From Ornithodoros turicata (Eukaryota; Arthropoda; Arachnida; Ixodida; Argasidae), in NCBI RefSeq assembly GCF_037126465.1, contig NC_088210.1, positions 9,818,011 through 9,882,010 of the forward strand: a stretch of DNA of 64,000 bases, written 5' to 3'. Below are positions 54,484 through 63,822 of this stretch, one piece after another. The position numbers and the translations under genes are program-made. Numbering within the stretch: position 1 is the stretch's first letter; every line of letters starts with the position of its first letter. The notes beneath the pieces are model-generated. The model worked only from the letters and a program-made list of their open reading frames with translations, did no database searches and had not been told where the DNA came from.

Positions 54484-55771
54484 CCCATGTACTTCTGTTC
54501 TTTAGGGTGGCAAGCATATCACATCTGGTCGATCACTCTTGGTGATTTCCTTCTTCCTCTCTCTCTCTCTCTCTGTTCCCCTCTTGCGACGCTCCTGCGC
54601 ACACAGACAACATTCACTGAACATTCAGAGTCAATAAATGCAGTCACCTTTTTGGTTGTTTTACGAGGTTAGTCAGAAAAGGAGTGGTTGCAGCCTTCAC
54701 CACCGGAGTCTCTGATCCCTCCCATGCCTCTGGCGCATCGTCAAACCACGGTCCTTTGATACTCTCTCTGGTCACGAAACTCCGCCGCAAAGTTAGCCTA
54801 GGGACCGGAGCTGCCGCGCGGCGGCGCGCGCATAAGCAGCAGGGGGTGACGGTCGCGTGTGGCACATCGTGCCCGTATGTTCGCGCGTGGGCTGAGCTGG
54901 CCGTTTTGGGTGGTTTTGGGCACAACAAACCAAATAATGTTGTTCAGCGTAGTTGAATTTTGTTTTATTTTGCAATTTGTTTTATTTTGTACGCATATGT
55001 AGCGGTATATAGCTCTCTGAGCAGCAGAATCAGCTGCGGACGCAGGAGGACTTTCAGCGAGCAATTGCTTTCACATACCGACGTCCAAATGGAACTGACC
55101 TCAAATTTGCAGCGGCGCTTATAGCGTTAACGATTCAGTACGTGATTTGTCACTTAAAAACGCTGCATTTAGGCAGTTATCTCATCCACACGCTTTACTG
55201 TACGCGTTTCGATCGCGTTTGATGTATGAAAAAATGAAGACTCCGCCTGCGCTACAGCAATGCACCCAATCATCATTTATTGCAGATTTACTATTTTAGG
55301 TATAGCAGAACTCCACAATACTGCTATTGCAACGTGGTTCCCACATCATGGAGGTTCTAATTAACTACATTTTATGATTATATTATAAATTCTATGAATC
55401 CCGAAGCAACAGTGATCACAGTCAGTGGCACTGGCAATGAGGACTTTATATCACAGAACATCAATGGCCGTGAGTGACTGGGCTTTACATCATCAATTAT
55501 GATAATCGGCAAGAACAATGTTCCAGGGTACCTCATGGAATGACCAAATGTCTTACGGCCTTGGATGGCCAGACTTATTTGCACTGTTCACCGTCAGTGA
55601 TCAATCTTTCCTACCACCTGCAGCAGGGCGTGATTTGGGAGTAGGCAGGTTAAGCTTCTTGTTCTTTTCGCGGGAAAAGATGTGCAGCTGACATCTCACA
55701 AAAAAAAAAAAATAATAATAATAATAAGCACTTCAGCTGTTTTCTGGATGTAGTGCGCACTGCATCCAGCG

Positions 55772-55972
55772 CTAGCACCCGTACATGTGACATACATATG
55801 AGGTACACGTGACATCTTGCAAGTTGCACGGACCTAACTGTGCCAACTTTCTCTGCAGGGTGTACTGCTTCTTTTGTGTCTCCCACATCTTCCGCTTTAT
55901 TCGGTCAAGTTTTGCTTTTATGCACACATGTGAATCAATCCGACAGGAATTGTTGCAGGTTTCACTGCAGGC
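55772..55972 (-). pseudogene. Coiled-coil segment of the THAP transposon protein
   Basis: The frame reads CIKAKLDRIKRKMWETQKKQ followed by YTLQRKLAQLG, a short amphipathic coiled coil of the kind that follows THAP domains and mediates dimerisation. It lies in a different frame segment from the THAP portion, implying an intron or frame damage between them. Confidence 0.5.
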
Positions 55973-56065
55973 TAGAAAAGATAAATTCATGAATGCGTCT
56001 TATTATGGCCTCTTGTTGGCTGCATTGCACTCATGTGTTTACAACAGACAAATTTCAACGGGTTT

Positions 56066-56594
56066 CTATGAATAGCAACGCACATTCTGTTCTGATGCGC
56101 CTAGCTGTCTGTCTTGAACGCAGAGTTCTCGTGTTCCAACGTCGATGAGAGGCGCCGAGCTTGTACCACCACTACTCGCCCGTTTTCTTTTCGAGGACAG
56201 TTTCGCTGCTTGCAGCCTCCTAGTTGCACGACTTTTAGGCTTTGGGGTGCTCAAGTATTGCGGACACCCGTCAAAAATTCGTGGCACGGCCTCAGGACGC
56301 AGCTTTGACCTATCGCGAGGCATGGTGACCTTCTCTTTGCTTGCGGTGCCACTCAGAGCTGCCCGTGTCACGAGGAATTCGTCCGCTCTGACGATGTCGG
56401 ATGTGTCAAAGTGCTTCTAGCAACATGCGTGTCCACTTTGACTCGAAGCTGGAACGCGAGTCTTCTTTCCGAGGTATGGAACACTTCCACTTCTCTCGCT
56501 TGATGGCATCAATCGGCAACGCGAAAAACGATACCTTTTCACCAGAATTATCATATCCCGAGCGACACGCCGGGACACAACACGTCTGCGGCAT
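56066..56594 (-). pseudogene. THAP domain (C2CH DNA-binding) with frameshift
   Basis: It starts MPQTCCVPACRSGY, giving the C-x4-C pair (residues 5 and 10). Then come FFALPIDAIKREKW (invariant Pro27 and Trp36) and FESKWTRM. At about 56415-56425 the frame breaks: the expected C-x2-H appears as KHFDTSDIV in the next frame, preceded by a stop. The downstream frame recovers KLRPEAVPRIFDGCP, the AVPxIF motif that closes THAP domains. A basic Ser/Lys-rich stretch follows. A one-base indel therefore inactivates the domain. Confidence 0.8.
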
Positions 56595-56835
56595 GCATAG
56601 ATTAGCCGAAATCTATTCACAGTCTAAGGATGCACGTGGATTTCAGGAAGAAGCGTCTACACTGGTCAAAACGCAGGCAGAACAAGCGGCATTTGCCCGT
56701 ATCAGCTGGCGTTTTCTCCCCAAGTAGCGACGCGCGCCCCTCCGCGCGGCGGCGGTTCGCCCTAGGCAAACCTGACCTATTGTTCTCCGGCGGAGTTTCG
56801 TGACCAGAGAGGGTATCAATGGACCGTGGTCAAAC

Positions 56836-57238
56836 TGAAGAGATCCTGACCGCACCCAAACGTCACCCCTAAAAGCCATCTTCTCGCCAAACTGCAATGT
56901 CTGTGGCGTGGAAGCTGATTTCCCACACCAGCTCTTGCATTGTCAGCAGCACCTTCACCACAGGCACACCATCCGTTGCCGTCTGTTCTAGATTGGCTGT
57001 AACGACTTTTCGTTGGCCGCTCTCCTTGTTCCGGTCCTGCCGCTTTCCTCAGTCTTCTCCGAGCCTCAGGACTCGTGAACTGCGTGTGACCGTTGTTCTA
57101 GCTTCTCTTTTCTTCTTTCTTTCTTTCCTTTTCCTTTCTTTCCTTCTTTTTCTTTTCCGTTATTAATTTCTTTTTCCCTTTTTCCTTGTTTTTGGAATAG
57201 CAACACACACACACACATAAAGATACGATTATGGGAAT
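56836..57238. other. No gene recognised
   Basis: A pyrimidine-rich TTTCTTTCTTTCC stretch at 57105-57160 and a (CA)n tract at about 57204-57217. Confidence 0.4.
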
Positions 57239-57302
57239 AGCAAACAACAACAACTTTATTTTCGGCCTTGGAGAGTGGGGAGTTTCATCGCAACAGCAAG
57301 CC
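57239..57302 (-). mobile_element. LINE 3' tail, third copy (inverted)
   Basis: AACAACAACAACTTTATTTT with AGTGGGGAGTTTCATC on the plus strand is the inverse of the 19195-19290 tail. Confidence 0.65.
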
Positions 57303-59007
57303 GGCTATTTGCCTGGCTCTTTAGAAACGTGTATCATATATAAATCCCACATCTTCTCGTGAAATGTTTATTTTTTTCTTTACAGTTAAGGTTAGGAGGT
57401 TACGCTAATTAATTTTCAATGAATTCAAGAACGAGAAAGTATGCCATGGTGGCAAACTGAATGGTGACACAGAGAGAAAGTTTTACTTCGGCTGCTTGAT
57501 AAACTCTTCTGGCAACAAAGTTATATCTTATTGACAGCAGAACAATCCAGAATGCTGGGTAAAAGTGACTAAAACTGACACTGAACGGATTCCACAACTA
57601 AGATGTCTTGCACCGCCCTAGTTCTTATTAGCCAGCGCTAGAAGGTCGTCGGTTCTAAGCAAAACTTAAATTAGTTTACAGCTTATCACGCCGTGCAGAT
57701 TACAAAGTTTGCTCTCAAATCTCCGCCACCTTAGGCTTCGTGAATCTGAACTTTCAATTTTGTATAATTTCTTTCGGAAATTCGAGCGTCAATTTGGGTG
57801 TCACACTGTGACACTTCGTGATTTTCAAACATGTTAGGTGCGAGTCATCAGACTAAGACATCGCCTGTGCATATTATGGGAAAGGGATTGCGTTAGGTTC
57901 TTGGCAGGCAGCACTGCACACGCTTTGTTGCTGGGGTCTTCCGAAGACTTTACGATATGATATGCAATGTGTACATAAGTTTAAGTACTTATTTGCATGA
58001 GGTAAGTATTCAGTTGAGCAATCGAAAAAAAAAAGAATATATGTATAAAATTGTGAAGAAGGGCTCGATGGCATCTATGAGGTACTTACCAACGGTGCTG
58101 GTGAATGTACATGTTTATTTACTGAAATCTCACAACTAGAACTTGAACACTTTTAACGTATGCCACTGTATGCTCCAACGCAAATCTTGAGCGAAAACAT
58201 TTCTCTCAAGCCCAGCAGCGTACCATGGATCCCGGTTTTACCAACGCCGATTAACATTTGAACCGAGATCAACGATCCCATAACTTTAATTTAACGCGTA
58301 ACTCTGCCTCACGAAAGGCTGTTATTGTCACTGAAACTTGCATCACGTAACTACCTAACGTTTGTAAACAAAATAATTGAGTGTTAGCTTCAAGTTTTAG
58401 CAACCCTTGATCTCAGCTCAAAGGTAATCAGCGTTGGCGAAACCGGGCCTAACAGGGATATCGTTGCCCGTGGAAATCCTTCTACAAAAGGAACGCCAAT
58501 GTATCCCCGCCCATGCTATGCCGAGCAAAGCTACATTCCGCGCAGAGTTTGCTCGAATTCTGGAGTCAATCGTGAGCCCGTAGAAGCCCCGCTCACAAAA
58601 ATTTGGAAGTGAGCCGTCTCTCCTATATCGCTTTAACCGGTTTGAACCGAATATTTCAAAATCCAGCCGCGGTCGGTGCGGAAGTGTCTCCCGTCGCCGT
58701 CCTTGAACCCGATGTGGCCAGGCGACGGCGCTGCCCGCCCTGCCTCTGATTTCGGAGAATTTGGGACCCGCACCTCGGCGCCCAAATTTATGATTGGGTC
58801 ATTAATGCGAGGCTGTACAAAGGCCTGATAATGGGAGGCCATTATACTATAGCAGGGGCCATCGAAAGATCCGCTTTGGGAATGTCCAGCACAGGGTTCA
58901 CTGAATTGCGCGGTCCTTCGATCGCGAGCATAAAATATGGAACTACTTTTCATTATGGCTTCCCTGTCTCTTAGCAGAGAGTCTAGCAGCTGAGCCTGAG
59001 ATATTAA
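57303..59007. other. 1.7 kb with no supported gene
   Basis: AT-rich to about 58500. A 188-codon minus frame (58633-59199) crosses the G run and has Pro repeats from it. Its C-terminal part has no domain I know. Confidence 0.35.
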
Positions 59008-59029
59008 GGGGGGGGGGGGGGGGGGGGGG
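59008..59029 (+). repeat. 22-nt G homopolymer
   Basis: An uninterrupted G run (C on the other strand), the longest single-base G/C tract in the window. It could form a G-quadruplex or reflect assembly/slippage uncertainty. Confidence 0.95.
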
Positions 59030-59317
59030 ACGGACAGCGCGCTTATATTTGCAGCTTGTTGAAAAGAAGGCATTAAAGGAACAGCAGCAGGCAGCTGTCG
59101 ACCGATTTTGAGATTATAAAGTTGCCTTCGACTGTAACTTACTGTGTAGACGACAAAAGCCAAATTTGATCCAGCAGAACGTCGTGGTTTCTGAGACAAA
59201 ACGAGAAAACTTTGGGGGGGCGTGAGATATGTTTAGTAGAAAGAAAAGAAAAGGGGAAAAGTCAGCCAGGCTGATGCCGGCTTGCTATGCCACTGCTGTT
59301 TGTATTTTTGTATTCTG

Positions 59318-59505
59318 TGTTAGCGCCGCGAAGCAACTTTTGCCTATGAGCGACAAACAGACGTGGACAGATGGAGAGAGGAACAGCAGTAAGGAGTCGG
59401 GGACATGGGAATTAGTATGCGTCCTGGGCCGACTTCAGGGGGAGCTCTGCAGGCATTCGTCTGGAAAGTCTTCGGAAATCCCAGGTAAAGCCTCAGATAA
59501 CGCAG
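59318..59505 (+). mobile_element. Second SINE family copy, plus orientation
   Basis: GTGTTAGCGCCGCGAAGCAA, GACGTGGACAGATGGAGAGA and GCGTCCTGGGCCGACTTCAG match the minus-strand copy at 12897-13075. It is preceded by a GGAAAAGTCAGCCAGGCTGA block shared with the LINE end at 28140-28195. Confidence 0.7.
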
Positions 59506-60050
59506 CAATGTATAAGCACACAGCAACAATAATAATGCACAGCAATATGTGCACAGCAACAATAATAATGGTTTTATTTAGTGCCCAAGAACGGCCCAGG
59601 GCCTTTGTGTTGGCGCACTATCTGCGGTAGACATACAGAAAAAGCATATACAATACACAGCATAAAATTAGGTATGATGCGAGACAATAGAGCAACAGAA
59701 CAACAATGTAGTCTAAACGACATCAAAACAGGTACGATCGAGGCACAGCAGATAGGAACTTGAAGACCACGTCGGGACGAATACAGTGCAAACCAACATT
59801 GCACATAGGTATCCGAAAGAGAAAAAAACACAGGAACAGTGCGATACAATAATTAGAGCACACAGATTACTCTATGACGTAGAGAGAATATATCTTACAT
59901 TCGAAGACTATGGAAAGATTCAGGCTGGGTGAAGGAATAATGTGTAACCAGCGAGAAAGTCAATGAGCAAGAGGAGGGTTGGTGGGAGGTTAATACGTAG
60001 AGCAGACAAAACTGATTGAATTCAAGTTATAGCGACGGAAGGACATAGAC

Positions 60051-60716
60051 AATAGAGTGTTTTCACCTATATGTCACGTGACGTGGCCGTGATGTGGCAT
60101 GCTCGTAAGCTCTTCCCACTGGTGGTCACTTTTCGTGCATTGAAAGATAAGCTGGGCTATTTTTCAATGCGACAACCATAGTTTTCATAAAAGAAAATGT
60201 GAGAACGACAATGACGAAGTGTCTTCAGGATAAAAGAAGGGCACAGACCACTGATCTCTATAGTATATGCTGGATCGCGCATAGGGTGCTCCACAGCGTG
60301 GTCACCGGCCGCCACATTGGTGGGCCCAACGCATTCTGTCGTCTGTATTTAGTTCAAGCGGGGCTGCCCGTATTTTTTAAAATTTCCTTTAAACCAAAGC
60401 GCATGTCATGCCAGTTTAAACTGCAATAAATACTCAAAATGAAATCGCTTCCTATTGTTTCCTATGGGAGCAGCCGGCGCCAGTGGGCCCTCCAACATGG
60501 CGGTCAGAATGCACGCCTCTCCCCCACGATCCCCTCTCCCATGCGCGATCCAGCCTTTATACATAGAGATCAGTGGCACAGACGCGACCGGAAACACCAT
60601 TCAAGGCTTCGTTTTAGAGCAAAGGCTAGACAATCTCAGCAGCGGCGCCGAAAAAGTGACCACCACCATGGAGGCCAAACGCATTCGTTTGACGTCATGT
60701 GAAAACATCCTATAGC
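60051..60716. mobile_element. TIR element with TGTTTTCAC ends
   Basis: Left ATAGAGTGTTTTCACCTATA; right end reversed ATAGGATGTTTTCACATGAC. Both subterminal parts carry CACGTGACG/CATGACGTC motifs. The interior has short frames in GC-rich DNA with no recognised domain. Confidence 0.5.
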
Positions 60717-61066
60717 TCTGTGAAAGGTAGAAAGGGAGTAAAAAAATACATCGCAAATGTCAAGTAGCGAATAGACAAGCACGCGGCCACGTGATAGTCG
60801 TCACCCTTACACACGTTCTTATGAATGGACGTGGTGTACCGTGGCAACGACAACCGCACACGTCCCCATTCTTTTTTCTCTTTTTTTATCACATCACATC
60901 ACATCACGACAACCGCGGAATTGCAAAATCCAACCTGCTCAGCAAGTGTAGAGCGTCAACATGAGAATAGATACATTTAAAGAAGAAAATAACGTCACAC
61001 ATGTTGCGTCGAATCGAAAAGTTTACCTCTACCCCTTATACCTCTCCTAGTCTCCCCCTTTGTCAC

Positions 61067-61158
61067 TGGTAGACCTGTGAAAGATACAGCGATAAACGTC
61101 ACAGTGAGAGCCGAAGGTCCACGTGAGGTTTATCGCTGTATCTTTCACAGGTCTACCA
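61067..61158 (+). other. 92-nt long hairpin (perfect 31-bp stem)
   Basis: The left arm 61067-61097 (TGGTAGACCTGTGAAAGATA...) is the exact complement of 61128-61158. After one mismatch the pairing continues 4 bp, leaving a 20-nt loop. It has the size of a miRNA precursor, though a perfect stem is also what a tiny foldback MITE would give. Confidence 0.8.
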
Positions 61159-61391
61159 TGCCACGTCGAGACTGGGAGGTAAGCGGGTTCGAATCCGGGT
61201 GCCGGCGATACTGTTTGGGTTTTTTTTTTTTTTCCTCAAACACTTTCAGATAAATGTTGGCACAGTTCCCTTAGAAGTCGGCCCAGAATGCACATTCCCC
61301 AAGGGCGTTAGTGGTGACGTTGCCCACCTCTGTGAGGCCGACAGCGGCGACCCCCTTCACCACTACCACCACCACTACAACCACCGAAGCT
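61159..61391 (+). mobile_element. 5'-truncated tRNA-derived SINE
   Basis: Plus orientation: GAGACTGGGAGGTAAGCGGG, B box GGTTCGAATCC (near 61187), expanded poly(T) where other copies have TTTTTCC, then ACCACCACTACAACCACC. The A box is missing and the 5' end is near the same place as in the 52068 copy. CCACGTCG occurs at both borders (61161-61168 and 61392-61399). Confidence 0.8.
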
Positions 61392-61399
61392 CCACGTCG

Positions 61400-62419
61400 T
61401 TGAGAATGTAAGCACGGGCCTTTCTATACAGTGGTCTACTAATTACCTCTGGTGCGACTGCCTGGAGACCGTTGACCACTACTTTATCTCGTGCCAAGAT
61501 GCTCAGTTCTTCTGGGAGGTCCTCCAACGCGCGTTTGAAAACAAAAATTCCAAATCCATATTCCATCACGTTTCTTCCGGTTCCTTCTAAGGCCCAAAAT
61601 GCCATTGGACTTGTGCATGGCTCCTGCCCTCATCTCCTCCCTTATCTCCTCCCCCAGCTAGAGTCGTGACGCGGCCTACAATTGTGAGGCTAACAATGAC
61701 AAAGCTTGTTCACATCATTACCACCACCTTGTATGTGGTTCCCGCACGGTTGTGGACCTAGAAAGCGTACAGCAGCGTGAGCGAACACCGTAAAATGACC
61801 AATGCTGTATAATGTTCGATATTCGATTACATAGAGCGCTGCAAATGTCCGGCGTGTACGTAGGTTGTGTTCTGAAGATAATCTGAATTACAGGGGTTCG
61901 GATAACTGTTAGTGAGTGACTGCTTTAGAAAGAATGTTTCGTCTTCCATTCGTACATCACTGTTTAGAGTTGTTCGTTAAATACTGAAAGCGTATTTTTA
62001 TTTGCGATATATTAATTTTCCCGAATCGCATTTGGGAAGTTATTCGCGATTTGTTAGCGGTCGCGAAATTCGCCAAAATTAATCCATCGCGATTAGAAAT
62101 ACGTTTACACTATTCTGAACAAGAAAGAAAGAAAGAGACTCCGCGGTGGATTAGTTGGTCTGTAAAAAAAAGAAAGAAAGAAAAAAAAACATTGTTGGGT
62201 TTTGCGCATGCGCAGTGACCCACCATATTTCTGTAGGACTACAAAGCGCCTGGGGTTCCGTGCTCTCTAACGTCCCATCTCCGCTTATGCGAAATTGTAA
62301 GGAACAAGATATTATCTGTATGCCACTAACCTTACTCCAGGAACTATTTGCATGCGGTTTTAATTTTGAAAGTGGACATATTTGACACAGGTGTGTCTGG
62401 TTGGGAGGGACAATAGACA
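61400..62419. other. No gene recognised
   Basis: Frames up to 76 codons with no domain. GAAAGAAAGAAAG tracts lie at 62124-62190. Confidence 0.4.
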
Positions 62420-62510
62420 GACAAATAACACCAACCAAAAACCACGAAATGGTTTTTCCCGACGTTTTGGATCCAACCTGGCTCCTTCATCAGGGGCGAA
62501 TCAATGCGTG
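62420..62510 (-). mobile_element. Penelope-like element fragment with decayed hammerhead motif
   Basis: The minus strand reads CTGATGAAGGAGCC, then GGATCCAAAACGTCGGG. This follows the Penelope-like hammerhead layout (CTGATGA, short helix, GAAAC-GTC), except that GAAAC is AAAAC. Downstream AAACCATTTCGTGGTTTTTG fits the same family. The call is by pattern. Confidence 0.5.
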
Positions 62511-62938
62511 TAATTTACCGCTAATAATCGTGTGCGCACCGTGTATTTACTGATTATTAAGCCTTTTAATTGCCATTATGCCATTTTCATTTCATGATGT
62601 ACAGCGTAATCGAAATATACCTGGCGCCTGCGTCACAATCGTGTGATCACTGCTAAGATGTCACTTCTCTCTCCCTCCCTTCTTACTAATTTCTTTATCT
62701 CTGTTTCGAACTTCTCATTTCTTTTAACTTCTGACCGTCTATACTTTCTCTTTTACTCCCCCTTCACCCCTTCCCTTTTCACAAAGGAGTGAGACTTGCC
62801 GCCTTGTCTGAGCAGGCAGACCTCACTCATCTTCCTTATAACATCACACCACCACCACCACAACAACAACAAATCGTGGTTCACGATAACTGCGGTGGTC
62901 GGGTAACGGCTGTTAAGACATCCCGTGTGGCAAGTTTG
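62511..62938. other. No gene recognised
   Basis: ACCACCACCACCACAACAAC lies near 62850-62870 and could be the tail of another SINE or LINE. No body was recognised. Confidence 0.35.
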
Positions 62939-62941
62939 TTA

Positions 62942-63296
62942 CCGTGTATTCACACGAGCGACATCCTCACGGAATATTCTAGTGGAAGAAAAAGCAAAAG
63001 CACTGCTTACAGAGACGAAGTTCCGCCCCGTGTTATGTTGAGCATTCACACGGTGCGGAATATTGGGAGTGGCGTACTGCACATTTAGCAGACGACACTT
63101 AGCAGACGATACAGTCATCGTCTTTTCCTGTCGTCTGCTACGGAATATATTGTGGCTGTGTAGCAGGATATTCCCCACGGTTAGCAGTGTACGTGAAAAC
63201 ACGACGTTGAGCGCTCGCGCGCACGTGACAGCAGAAAGCTATGACGCTTTTCGCATCTTCCGCTTCTGGGGGAATGTCGCTCGTGTGAATATACAG
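62942..63296. mobile_element. Harbinger-like MITE, copy 3, TTA duplication
   Basis: The 355-bp element has ends CCGTGTATTCACACGAGCGA and the inverse (ATATACAG). It is flanked by TTA (62939-62941 and 63297-63299), fitting the TWA preference. It contains TTAGCAGACGACACTTAGCA like copy 2. Confidence 0.87.
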
Positions 63297-63387
63297 TTAG
63301 ACACACATGGACGTATATCTTAGGTCCGTCCGGGTACACGGCGAATCAGAGCAAAAGGGCCTGAGTCCCCCTTTCCTCTCAGCGGTG

Positions 63388-63635
63388 CACTCTTAAAAAT
63401 GAACTTCACCTCATAGCACGCTCCTAGCCAACCATTATCTCGAATGATATCGTTATCTGCCCTGATTTGTTGAAAACGGGGGGCGTACGCCATTTCTGTG
63501 ACACTTATGCTGTTCATAATTGTCACAGAAAAGGCGTACGCCCCGTGTTTTCAACAAATCAGGGCAGATAACGATATCATTCGAGATAATGGTTGGCTAG
63601 GAGCGTGCTATGCGGTGAAGTTATTTTTAAGAGTG
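63388..63635. mobile_element. Type A foldback MITE, complete, TG/TG
   Basis: The 248-bp copy is flanked by TG on both sides. It is close to 36254 and 41523 (loop TTATGCTGTTCATAATTG). The right terminus lacks one base (GAAGTTATTTTTAAG). Confidence 0.92.
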
Positions 63636-63768
63636 TGGTGGTGGTAGTGGTGGTGAAAGGGTTCGCCTTTGCCGGCCTCACAGAGGTGGGCAACGTCACG
63701 ACTGACTTTTCCCTGGGAGAAAGTGCGTCCTATAGGTCGACTTCCAAGGGAACTGTGCCGACATAAGC
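63636..63768 (-). mobile_element. SINE, 3' part
   Basis: GGTGGTGGTAGTGG tail, GGGCAACGTCACGACTGAC and GGAACTGTGCCGACATAAG. It stops at the junction with a MITE arm and has no tRNA head. Confidence 0.8.
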
Positions 63769-63769
63769 C

Positions 63770-63822
63770 TTAAAAATGAACTTCACCGCATAGCACGCTC
63801 CTAGCCAACCACGCGCCTAGCC
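63770..63822. mobile_element. Type A left-arm fragment
   Basis: CTTAAAAATGAACTTCACCG to CTCCTAGCCAACCACG, cut by the LINE that follows. Confidence 0.8.

Larger units (their letters stand above)
54747..56828 (-). mobile_element. P-like DNA transposon with THAP protein, decayed
   Basis: The 2082-bp element has inverted ends CACGGTCC, then TTGATAC, then CTCTCTGGTCACGAAACTCC, 43 bp at about 95 percent identity. Both sides also carry GCCTAGGG and CGCGCGGCG-type sequence further in. GTCAAAC is repeated directly at 54740-54746 and 56829-56835, a 7-bp target duplication (P elements make 8 bp; the eighth base differs here). Minus-strand coding contains a THAP domain and a coiled-coil segment. No RNase H-like transposase core was recognised in the remaining 1 kb. 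Confidence 0.8.

Noticed and set aside
58633..59199. 188-codon minus-strand frame
   Set aside because: It is bridged by the 22-nt G run (poly-Pro) and has no recognised domain or splice context.
1549..63526. Recurring small frames with KTGGVRLF, KAYASRFQQIRADN and GWLGACYAVKFIFKSV peptides
   Set aside because: They recur on both strands because they are translations of the palindromic type A MITE arms. No start context, no splice sites, and many copies carry stops. They are not a peptide family.
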